A stretch of DNA of 64,000 bases from NCBI RefSeq assembly GCF_000246855.1, contig NC_016609.1:6894744-6958743 (forward strand). The letters run 5' to 3'. Shown here piece by piece: positions 15,806 to 23,821 of this stretch. The translations under genes were made by a program, and so were the position numbers. The DNA comes from Niastella koreensis GR20-10. Its GTDB lineage: Bacteria; Bacteroidota; Bacteroidia; Chitinophagales; Chitinophagaceae. Below the pieces are notes generated by a model. The model did no database searches. It had not been told where the DNA came from and saw only the letters and a program-made list of their open reading frames with translations. The stretch's first letter is position 1, and the number at the start of each line of letters is the position of its first letter.

Positions 15806-17383
15806 ATGAGAAAATCCCTACTCGTAATCGGTTTGCTGGCAGGCATCGTATATGCCTGTAACCAGCGAGACAAAACCGCATCGCATTTACTAAGTACCGG
15901 TAATTTACCAACCCAGGTCTTTAGCATTGACATTACAAAGGATACCGTGCTGCATACAAAGAAAGGCGCGTTGATCCGCATTCCGCATGGCGCGTTATCG
16001 TCTGCTACCAATCCGGTTCAACTGGAAATAAAAGAAGCATACACCATGCAGGACATCCTGAAGGGTGGATTAACCACTATGAGCAACGGCCAGCCGTTGA
16101 GCAGTGGTGGCATGATCTATATAAATCCTGTTGGTGATAATAAGGTAGCCATTAAACTGCCCATTTCAATTGCTACCCCTACCCCATTCCTTGAGAGCAG
16201 CATGCAATTATACAGGGGCGAGGTTAATGAGGACAGTAGCATTAATTGGGTTGAACCCAAACCACTGGGAGAGAACCTCCAGCTTACGGCATTAGACAGC
16301 GGGAGAATTTTGTTTAAAAACTGCGCCTCCTGTCATGCCCTGGGTCATGATCTTACAGGCCCCGATCTGGCCCATATTCTCACCCGGCCGGGTCCGCCCC
16401 GTCATTCAAAAGATGCTGGTAATATTTACAGTTTCACCCGCAATCCGGTAAAGACGCTTCATACCGCAAACCCTTACCAACGCTATTACCGCTGTTTGAA
16501 AAATAAGTTTGGCGGCGTTGTGATGACCACCTTTGATTTAACCGACAGAGAGCTTGATAATTTATACAACTATATCGAAAACGAATCGGAACGCTTGCAT
16601 TTACCTGCACCAGACAATGGCATTTTGAAATGCATGAAAGGATGTGAATTATATTTAAAAGCAACTGCTCACTGGAGAGATGTAAAAGCAAAACTGGAAA
16701 AAGAAGCTGTTGAGATGGCAGTAGAAAAAACAGCACCAACGGCAGATACTACAGGCCTGCCGGTAAAAGTTTCAGCCGAAACAAATAAATCGTTGTATTA
16801 TCAATTTACTGTAAAGGCATTTGGCTGGTATAATATAGATATGCTCTTAAAGAACACAACGGATGTTATACAAAGCGTACTTCGGGTAAAAATCCAGGGA
16901 CAATACAAAGAAAAGTTCAATTTATATTTAGTTATCCCTTCTGCAAAGGTGCTGCAATCAGGTGGCCCTGTAGAGGACCAGCAAGATTTGTATAGCTTTT
17001 ATACGATCGATGGCACTATTCCTCTGCCGCTGAATACCAGGGCCTTTATAATAGCTATGGGCGAACACGACGACCAGATCACCTTTGCAAAAACGGAATT
17101 CATTACAAAAGAAAAGCAGGAGTTTACGCTTGAGCTAACCACTATCTCCAAAGAAGCATTTCAGCAACAGATGGCTTCGCTGCCATTGAGCGATCTTACT
17201 ATTACCGCCAATGACACTAAACATTCAGCGGAGCTGAGAAAAGCGGTTAAAGAGTTGAAAAATGCAGAACAGCTAAAACCTAAAAATTGTGATTGCGATT
17301 GTTTTATAGACAACCCACCCGTTACAACAGATTCCGACCATGTAATAGAATATCAGGGCAAATTTGAAGGAAATGAATATTAG
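15806..17383 (+). CDS. Lipoprotein with single cytochrome c domain
   Basis: The 525-residue protein has a lipoprotein signal (V-I-G-L-L-A-G-I-V-Y-A-C, Cys18 lipidated). Residues 40-160 form a beta-rich domain with G-A-L-I-R-I-P-H-G-A-L and G-G-M-I-Y-I-N-P-V. A cytochrome c domain follows with heme motif C-A-S-C-H at 173-177, G-P-D-L-A-H, and a likely Met axial ligand in V-V-M-T-T-F. A long C-terminal part of about 260 residues without known motifs ends near C-D-C-D-C-F. It is probably anchored facing the periplasm or cell surface and can carry one electron. The redox partner is unknown. It stands alone between porT and a convergent gene. Confidence 0.75.
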   Translation: MRKSLLVIGLLAGIVYACNQRDKTASHLLSTGNLPTQVFSIDITKDTVLHTKKGALIRIPHGALSSATNPVQLEIKEAYTMQDILKGGLTTMSNGQPLSSGGMIYINPVGDNKVAIKLPISIATPTPFLESSMQLYRGEVNEDSSINWVEPKPLGENLQLTALDSGRILFKNCASCHALGHDLTGPDLAHILTRPGPPRHSKDAGNIYSFTRNPVKTLHTANPYQRYYRCLKNKFGGVVMTTFDLTDRELDNLYNYIENESERLHLPAPDNGILKCMKGCELYLKATAHWRDVKAKLEKEAVEMAVEKTAPTADTTGLPVKVSAETNKSLYYQFTVKAFGWYNIDMLLKNTTDVIQSVLRVKIQGQYKEKFNLYLVIPSAKVLQSGGPVEDQQDLYSFYTIDGTIPLPLNTRAFIIAMGEHDDQITFAKTEFITKEKQEFTLELTTISKEAFQQQMASLPLSDLTITANDTKHSAELRKAVKELKNAEQLKPKNCDCDCFIDNPPVTTDSDHVIEYQGKFEGNEY

Positions 17384-17393
17384 ATATAAACAA

Positions 17394-17425
17394 AACAGCT
17401 GTCCCGGTTCATCAGGACAGCTGTT
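17394..17425. terminator. Bidirectional terminator between convergent genes
   Basis: AACAGCTGTCC (17394-17404) is the exact complement of GGACAGCTGTT (17415-17425). The U-rich side faces the minus strand, so it best serves the 17459-20575 gene, but it can also end the plus-strand lipoprotein transcript. Confidence 0.6.
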
Positions 17426-17458
17426 GCTCTATTACAACATCCTCATTAGGCAATTACT

Positions 17459-20400
17459 TTATTTTACTTTCTGAACCTTTTGATTTAAGATCACTTCATT
17501 ATCTACGATCAACTGCAACACATATACCCCGCTTGCCAGCGCAGTGGAAGGATGCACCGGAATGTTATTGTTACCTGCCATCAGCACACTATTCAACCTA
17601 TACATTTCACGACCGGTTAAATCAACAATCCGCACAGTAGCCGGTGATACCTTATCTGAATTTACCTGTACCCGCAAGGTGTTCTCAAAAGGATTAGGAG
17701 TTACTGACAACACCGAAATGTTTCGGGTATTATTCACCAGCCTGATCACACTGGTGTATTTAATCTTTCCATCAATATCAACCATACGCAAGCGATACCA
17801 GGCGTATTTCGCCACCGCTCTGCTATCTGTATAATTATATTTAATGCGGAAATTGCTGTTGCCCGTTGCTTTTACGGTTCCTATTTCAGTAAACAAACGT
17901 CCGTCATCGCTGCGTTCCACCACAAAACGATCCACCTGGTCTTCGGTAGTTGTTTCCCAGGTAAGCTTTGATTGCTCCTCTTCATACCTGCCCGTGAAAT
18001 ACAACAACGTTACCGGCAGGGCCGTGCTCACTACAACGGTAGCCGCAGAACTGCTTACACAACCCGAGCCCGAAAACGAAATGGCGTTTACCTGAATATT
18101 ATAGGTACCTGCCGTATTGAACGGATAGGTGGTCATAGCCAGGTTACTTCCGGTTCCCCATTGCGATACCGTATAGTTGGTAGTAGTGGTGCTTGCATCT
18201 GCCACCGCATATAAAAACCCGGAAGTGGAAGGCGAAACTGTATAAGGAACTGTTTGCCCCGTATGTATGTTGGAGGAGGTAGGCGATATGGAAGGCGTTG
18301 GAATAGCCGGGCAACCTACTGTAGTACTCGAGCTGCAATCGGTTTTTTCGGCATTACCGGTTGCCTGCGACGTTACGGTTAATACCCCGCCGGCATATAT
18401 TATGCTCCGGTAATTGGAGTTTACAGTTATACTCCACGAAGTAGCGGCAGCAATGGAGGCTTCACCAATACTATCCCCATCTATATACAGGCGAACTTTT
18501 CCCGTAAAGGAGCTGGGGAAAGTTCCGGAAATCGTATTATCAGAGGCTTTATACGTACCGGTAATGGAAGGACAAACCGTGGTAGGTGCCAAGGCAGCCG
18601 CAGCGTTGGAGGACGGGCTGATACAGCCACCGTTTGTTAAAGTAGCCGTATAACTTTTTCCGGATACCGGCGTATAATTCAGGCTCCAGGTACCATTAGC
18701 CTGAACGGTAGTTGTTCCTACGCTTACCCCGTTTTCCAGTACGGTAATGGTTGAACCCGCTGCTTCACCCGATGTGCCGGAAATGGCAGTGGCGGATGAA
18801 CTAAGATTGCCGTTATTATCCGTAGTGATAACAGGAGAGGTTATAAAACAACTGACAGTGCGGGTAGCAGCTGCACTGGCACAGGCATCTGTAACAGTTG
18901 AAAGCGCCATTACAGAAACCACATCGCCTGTTGTAAGCGCCAGGTTGGTGAATGAATAATTTCCACCGGTAGCGGTTGTTGTTCCCTGCAATTTACCATT
19001 GGTATATAACCAAACTGTTGAACCGGCAACAGCCGTACCGGATACGGTGGTGGCGCCGGTATAGATCGTTGTTTGCGAAATAACGGGAGTGGCAGTCGTG
19101 ATAGGCGAAGCATCATTGACACAAACAAAGGTCCCAGCCGACTCACATTTTCCCGATTCTGTAACAGTGATGATGTAGGTGCCTTTATTCAAGTCCTTAC
19201 CGCCACCGCTACAGGCAGTTTGGCCACTTTGCGAGTTAACGTCGTCGTACCGGAAAGTGGTAGTAGTGGGATAGGTAACTTTATAAGTGGTAGTAGCATC
19301 ATCTGCAAACAGGGTAACGCCAGCTGTAGTTACCTGGTAAATTTTAACGCTGGTATTTAATGCGCGGGTACCCTCAAAGCCCCGCTCACTGGAACAGGTT
19401 ATTGCAAAACCGGTAGTAGAAGAGGTATTGGCCGGGGTACAATTAAGCACTTTCACACTCGATGATTGCAGACATTGCGATTCGCCTGTGGCCTGCGCCT
19501 TCGCATACAGCACATCTCCGCTTACTACAGTAATGCCACTGATGGTCCAGGTATTGGTAGAGGTAACAGTGGTAGTACCTGCAGCTATACCATTCTTAAA
19601 TAAAGTGATGGTGGCAGTTGAAGGTTTTGAGGCATCCAGCGCCGTCCAGCTACCCGAAACAGAAATACCCGCACCGGCCTGAATAGGACCGTTGAGGGTA
19701 GGTGCGGCTGTACAAGCGGGGCCTACGCCGCCACCGCCGCTGTTGATGCTGCTTAATGTATAAGTTGGCGTATTTGTTACGGCTGCTTCCCAGCTCTTCA
19801 TAGGATCTTTATACTGGGAATCATCTACTCCATAAATATCCGATTTAGGACCACCAATAGCAGGCTTTGGCGCCATTACCGTGGTAGCTACCATGCGCAA
19901 TGGTGTGCCGGCGGTAACGCCCAGCGCACTGATGGGCACATAAAAATCGTAAAAGTAATCCGGTGTACCAGATACGGTTGACAATGCTATCGAGATCTGC
20001 GAGTTGGAATTGATAGGATAGCTGCTCATCAGGGTGGGTGTGCTCGCCCCATCCACATTATACACTGCTACGCGAAAATTGGTTTCCAGTACTACTTCCA
20101 GTTCAAAACCCGGGTTACCATTAACGCCTGTAGTAGCAGCCTGGTAATTAGGGTCGGCGTAGGCGCCGGTACTGCCTATTTTCCCATCTGTATCAATCAG
20201 CACACTATACCCTTTTGAGCCACTCACTACGTTACCTACCCGCAGCCGGAACAACAGGTTGGTGCCATCGTTGTAAATATAAAAACCACTGCCGTCTACC
20301 TGGCGCACCAGGTCGCTGTACATTTGCGCAGGACCACGTAACAGATCGGAAGTGGGTTCCGGGAAAGCCGGCGGAACAATTTTATAAGGGACCTCACTTT

Positions 20401-20575
20401 CAGTGATATCGCTGCTTACAAAACCATTCGTGGAAGAAGAAGAAAAACCATCCCCGTTCGGGTTCAATGGCGTTGCGCCCGCACCAGCTGCAGGACGAAT
20501 AATGATGCCGGGCGATTGTGCAAAGCTGTTTCCAATAAATAATAGCAAAAACAAAAAGAGTAGACCTGATCTCAT
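17459..20575 (-). CDS. Large secreted Ig-repeat protein with T9SS type A sorting domain
   Basis: The 1038-residue protein has a signal peptide (L-F-L-F-L-L-L-F-I-G-N-S-F-A-Q) and an N-terminal region to about residue 290 resembling surface beta-sandwich domains. Several bacterial-Ig-like modules of 80-90 residues follow, recognisable by A-G-S-T-x-x-x-L-x-x-N-G-x-x-x-G-T-T-T-V-x-x-x-x-T-W. After a fibronectin-like stretch, the C-terminal sorting domain runs from T-P-N-P-F through V-R-I-V-D-L-T-G-R-E to G-V-Y-V-L-Q-L, ending in K-V-Q-K-V-K. It should be exported by T9SS and attached to the surface. The modular Thr/Ser/Gly-rich composition suggests an adhesin. The ligand is unknown. Confidence 0.8.
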   Translation of the reverse strand: MRSGLLFLFLLLFIGNSFAQSPGIIIRPAAGAGATPLNPNGDGFSSSSTNGFVSSDITESEVPYKIVPPAFPEPTSDLLRGPAQMYSDLVRQVDGSGFYIYNDGTNLLFRLRVGNVVSGSKGYSVLIDTDGKIGSTGAYADPNYQAATTGVNGNPGFELEVVLETNFRVAVYNVDGASTPTLMSSYPINSNSQISIALSTVSGTPDYFYDFYVPISALGVTAGTPLRMVATTVMAPKPAIGGPKSDIYGVDDSQYKDPMKSWEAAVTNTPTYTLSSINSGGGGVGPACTAAPTLNGPIQAGAGISVSGSWTALDASKPSTATITLFKNGIAAGTTTVTSTNTWTISGITVVSGDVLYAKAQATGESQCLQSSSVKVLNCTPANTSSTTGFAITCSSERGFEGTRALNTSVKIYQVTTAGVTLFADDATTTYKVTYPTTTTFRYDDVNSQSGQTACSGGGKDLNKGTYIITVTESGKCESAGTFVCVNDASPITTATPVISQTTIYTGATTVSGTAVAGSTVWLYTNGKLQGTTTATGGNYSFTNLALTTGDVVSVMALSTVTDACASAAATRTVSCFITSPVITTDNNGNLSSSATAISGTSGEAAGSTITVLENGVSVGTTTVQANGTWSLNYTPVSGKSYTATLTNGGCISPSSNAAAALAPTTVCPSITGTYKASDNTISGTFPSSFTGKVRLYIDGDSIGEASIAAATSWSITVNSNYRSIIYAGGVLTVTSQATGNAEKTDCSSSTTVGCPAIPTPSISPTSSNIHTGQTVPYTVSPSTSGFLYAVADASTTTTNYTVSQWGTGSNLAMTTYPFNTAGTYNIQVNAISFSGSGCVSSSAATVVVSTALPVTLLYFTGRYEEEQSKLTWETTTEDQVDRFVVERSDDGRLFTEIGTVKATGNSNFRIKYNYTDSRAVAKYAWYRLRMVDIDGKIKYTSVIRLVNNTRNISVLSVTPNPFENTLRVQVNSDKVSPATVRIVDLTGREMYRLNSVLMAGNNNIPVHPSTALASGVYVLQLIVDNEVILNQKVQKVK

Positions 20576-20893
20576 AGCATGGGGGGTTAAATTTTATTTG
20601 CTGAGATGGTCCTTCAATATTGCAGGTAAACAGGTCAGAGATACGTTTATAAACGTATTGAAGTTTGCAAGTTATATAATGATATTCATATATTTATTAT
20701 TGTTTTAATTTAGAAATAATAATCCAGTATATGCAATTGTAAATCAAACAAATAATTTATCATAAATAAATAATCAGCCCATTCCACAACAACTTATAAT
20801 TTAACCATATACTTTCTGCATTTCAATTACTTTTGCAGACAAACCCTTTTCTTCCTGAAATGTAGCCAAACATACCTGCGGATAATAACCCTG
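20576..20893. other. AT-rich divergent intergenic region
   Basis: These 318 bases separate the minus-strand T9SS gene from the plus-strand kinase gene. They hold the 18-base palindrome at 20641-20658 and, after it, AT-rich DNA. TACTTTTG at 20828-20835 matches a plus-strand -7 box. The last 39 bases or so (from about 20855) are probably coding for the kinase signal peptide. I see no further gene. Confidence 0.6.
20641..20658. promoter_or_regulatory. 18-bp perfect palindrome, candidate operator
   Basis: ATACGTTTATAAACGTAT is an exact palindrome, 66 bases upstream of the start codon of the minus-strand T9SS gene. Its length and AT-rich centre suit a dimeric repressor or activator. Confidence 0.5.
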
Positions 20894-22699
20894 TTGCTGG
20901 TGTATTATGGTTTTTCTCCAGCGCATGCACAGGAACGCCTGAAAAAACAGGATAGTCTCAAAAAACTGTTGGCTGTTCAACACGACGATACCAATAAAGT
21001 CAAACTGCTTAACAAGCTTGCCAACACCTATTTTCAAAACAATAAAGATTCTATTTATTATTATTCTTCCCAGGCTGTTCAACTGGCAAAAAAACTCTCC
21101 TATCGCCGGGGTGAAGCAATGGGCGAAGCCCACCTGGCTTCTTATTACCGCATGCAGGGCGAATACACAACCGCCGTTAATAAACTACTGTACAGTATCT
21201 CCATTAATGAACAACAGCATGACCTTCTTGCAGCCGGTGACCGGTATGTAGATCTGTCACAGATTTATAAAGACATGGTAGGCGCTACCAGTACGCTTGA
21301 GTACATCAATAAAGGAGTATGGTACAGCCAATATGCTTATAACCTGTTTAATAACTTACACGATACATTGGGCATGGTGGAAAGCCTGAACCAGACTGGC
21401 ATTTTGTACCGCGACCGGGCAAAAATAAAAGGCCAGGAAAAATATTATGATTCTGCTTATGCCGCCTATATAAAGGCAGTGGCTATGGTGGAACGATCAG
21501 GAATAAACAGGGGCGCTTTAAGCAAATTATACAACAACATCAGCCAGGTATATAATGAGTACTGGAAAAATTATCAAAAAGCGTTGGATTACCTGCTCAA
21601 GGCCGAAGAATTGAACAGAAATGCCCATAACCTTTCGGGCCTCTCTTTCAATTATGGCAACATTTCACTGGCTTATATTAAACTGAACCAGCCGGCTCAG
21701 TCGTTGGTATATGCCCGCAAAACGCTTGAAACAGCCCGGCTGCTCAACGTGCCCGAAAGATTGCGGAATGCCTATAACTCCATGTCAAATTCTTTTGCAG
21801 CTACTCACCGGTACGACTCTGCTTTATATTATTACAAACAGGCTGATGCACTCGACGACTCGCTGAATAACGTGGCCAAGACCAATGAGGTGATGGCCTT
21901 ACAAACTAAATTTGAAACCAGAAAAAAGGAATCGGAGATACAGCAACTGCATACAGACAGCCTTGTCAAAAACAGGCAGATCGTTTTCCTGGTTTCGGCA
22001 CTGGTGATCTTTGCGCTGTTGGCAGTATGTATGGTTTGGTTGTATTATCGTATAAGAAAACAACGGGAGCAAATAACGGGGCAATCAAAAAAACTGGAAG
22101 TAATGATGAAGGAGCTGCATCACCGGGTTAAGAACAACCTGCAGATCGTGAGCAGCCTGCTGAGCCTGCAAACCTATAAGGTACAGGATGAGGAAGCCGT
22201 GCTTGTTTTAAAAGAAAGCCAGCAACGCGTACAGGCCATGAGCTTTATTCATCAACGCCTGTACAAAACTGAATCGCTCACCGCCGTAAATATGAAGGAA
22301 TACCTCACCGACCTGGCGGAATCGCTGGTATCGTCATACGGGTTTAACCGCGACGATTTTGACCTGCACATTACAGTGGATAAAGAAATGCTGGATATTG
22401 ACAAGGCTTTGCCCATTGGCCTCATCATCAATGAGCTGATGACAAATTCCCTGAAATACGCTTATAGCGGGGTTTACCGGCCCGCCCTGAACATTACCCT
22501 CACCGAAGAAGATACAAAACTGGTTTGCACTATAAAAGACAATGGAGTTGGCCTTGACGAACAGCAATGGAAAACAACAAAAAAATCCTTTGGCAAACAG
22601 CTGATAACGGCACTATGTAAACAGCTGCGGGCGCAGCAATCGCTGGTGGTGAATACCGGTACGCAGTTTACGATAACCATTCCAAAACAAGCAGCTTAA
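20894..22699 (+). CDS. TPR-containing sensor histidine kinase
   Basis: The protein of at least 601 residues has a secreted TPR region (about 40-330, with N-K-L-A-N-T-Y and Y-N-N-I-S-Q-V-Y-type helices) and one membrane helix at about 363-389. A HisKA_2 domain follows with L-H-H-R-V-K-N-N-L-Q (His409/His410) and a HATPase domain with N-E-L-M-T-N-S-L-K-Y-A and D-N-G-V-G-L. It senses a signal with its periplasmic TPRs and phosphorylates the regulator encoded three bases downstream. The listed start is the TTG at 20894, but reading upstream in frame gives a much better signal peptide (Y-L-R-I-I-T-L-L-L-V-Y-Y ... A-H-A-Q). Coding therefore probably begins at a CTG near 20855. Confidence 0.85.
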   Translation: MLVYYGFSPAHAQERLKKQDSLKKLLAVQHDDTNKVKLLNKLANTYFQNNKDSIYYYSSQAVQLAKKLSYRRGEAMGEAHLASYYRMQGEYTTAVNKLLYSISINEQQHDLLAAGDRYVDLSQIYKDMVGATSTLEYINKGVWYSQYAYNLFNNLHDTLGMVESLNQTGILYRDRAKIKGQEKYYDSAYAAYIKAVAMVERSGINRGALSKLYNNISQVYNEYWKNYQKALDYLLKAEELNRNAHNLSGLSFNYGNISLAYIKLNQPAQSLVYARKTLETARLLNVPERLRNAYNSMSNSFAATHRYDSALYYYKQADALDDSLNNVAKTNEVMALQTKFETRKKESEIQQLHTDSLVKNRQIVFLVSALVIFALLAVCMVWLYYRIRKQREQITGQSKKLEVMMKELHHRVKNNLQIVSSLLSLQTYKVQDEEAVLVLKESQQRVQAMSFIHQRLYKTESLTAVNMKEYLTDLAESLVSSYGFNRDDFDLHITVDKEMLDIDKALPIGLIINELMTNSLKYAYSGVYRPALNITLTEEDTKLVCTIKDNGVGLDEQQWKTTKKSFGKQLITALCKQLRAQQSLVVNTGTQFTITIPKQAA

Positions 22700-22702
22700 A
22701 AA

Positions 22703-23491
22703 ATGTCGGCCGAGAAAGTAAACATCCTGATAGTAGAAGATGAAAGCATAGTGGCGCTGGACCTTGCCAGTGGCCTGGAGCATGATGGGTATAACATTGC
22801 TGGTATTGCCGATAATGCGGAGGAAGCGCAACAGTTGTTTACCGAAAACGACGTTGATATTGTTTTAATGGATGTAAACATCATCGGCGAAAAAGACGGC
22901 ATCGATACTGCTATAGAAATACTGAAACAAAAAGCGGTTCCCATCATTTATCTTACAGCATTTACAGATGCCACCACCATTGAACGGATAAAACAAACCC
23001 ATCCCGCTGCCTTTTTATCAAAGCCTTACAGCCTCACCAATGTACGCATAGCCATTGACCTGGCGGTGAACAATTTTGCCGTTTCACGCGAACAACAATC
23101 CACCGGAAAGATCATTCCCCTCGATAAAGATGGCAGCCGCAGCACCGGTTCGCCCGAGAAGGAAATGATTTTGCGGATGCACGATCATATTTTTGTAAAG
23201 CACAATTACGCCTTTGTAAAATTAAAGCTTAGCGAGCTGCTGTATATTGAAGCCGATAACAATTACACCTCTATCGTTACCATCGATAAGAAATTCCTAC
23301 TGCGTTTATCCCTGAACCAGTTACAGGAAAAGATCAACTACAAGGCGCTGGTGCGCATCCATCGTTCCTATGCGGTAAACATCAACGCTATACAGTCCTT
23401 TAACGAGCAGGAGGTAGAGGTGAACCAGCAGCACCTGCCCATTGGAAGAAATTACAAGGAAGAATTCCTGAAGCAATTCGATTTCAGGTAA
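22703..23491 (+). CDS. LytTR-family response regulator
   Basis: The 262-residue protein has a receiver domain with acidic pocket E-D-E, phospho-acceptor Asp57 in V-L-M-D-V-N and Lys in L-S-K-P-Y-S, then a linker and a LytTR DNA-binding domain from about 155 (I-F-V-K, L-L-Y-I-E-A-D-N-N-Y-T, V-R-I-H-R-S-Y-A-V-N, L-P-I-G-R-N-Y). It starts three bases after the kinase stop, so the pair is a two-component system. No LytTR target gene is evident nearby; the palindrome at 20641 is a candidate site but LytTR sites are usually direct repeats. Confidence 0.92.
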   Translation: MSAEKVNILIVEDESIVALDLASGLEHDGYNIAGIADNAEEAQQLFTENDVDIVLMDVNIIGEKDGIDTAIEILKQKAVPIIYLTAFTDATTIERIKQTHPAAFLSKPYSLTNVRIAIDLAVNNFAVSREQQSTGKIIPLDKDGSRSTGSPEKEMILRMHDHIFVKHNYAFVKLKLSELLYIEADNNYTSIVTIDKKFLLRLSLNQLQEKINYKALVRIHRSYAVNINAIQSFNEQEVEVNQQHLPIGRNYKEEFLKQFDFR

Positions 23492-23579
23492 TTACCCATC
23501 CCTCCCCCCCTTCAGGGGTCCATTCACATACAAAATCCTGTCGTTTACATACAAGCGATCCTATTATCCCCAGCCAGGC

Positions 23580-23756
23580 TATAGTTTAGCACCCGGTTAA
23601 AACAACGGTGTCCAAAAGGAAAAGGAAACATAAACGGGAGTTCTGATTAGTAAACAGGTCTATTAAAAAGGTGGTTCCACGGTGATACCCTATAAACCCG
23701 GTCGGTGTATCACCGATGAAAAAAAGCAGGTGGCAATTATGCCGCCTGCCTTTTTA
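23580..23756 (+). ncRNA. Candidate small RNA ending in a terminator
   Basis: CGGTGATAC (23680-23688) is the exact complement of GTATCACCG (23707-23715), and a GC-rich intrinsic terminator follows 10 bases later. The structured block lies about 190 bases beyond the regulator stop, further than a usual 3' end. The 5' end is a guess placed after a weak TATAGTTTAG box. A long 3' untranslated region is the alternative. Confidence 0.3.
23726..23756 (+). terminator. Intrinsic terminator
   Basis: GCAGGTGGCA (23726-23735) pairs with TGCCGCCTGC (23740-23749) with a single mismatch, followed by CTTTTTATTT. Confidence 0.75.
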
Positions 23757-23821
23757 TTTAAGATTGACTTGCTTTTGTATTTCGCGTTAAGCGTTTTGCG
23801 TTAAGCGTTCCGCGTTCAGCT

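Larger units (their letters stand above)
23492..23821. other. 330-base intergenic region with structured segment
   Basis: This gap between the regulator gene and the convergent barrel gene holds a C-rich start, a 9-base stem at 23680-23715, a terminator at 23726-23756, and at 23783-23820 imperfect copies of GCGTTAAGCGTT. No open frame looks coding. Confidence 0.55.
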
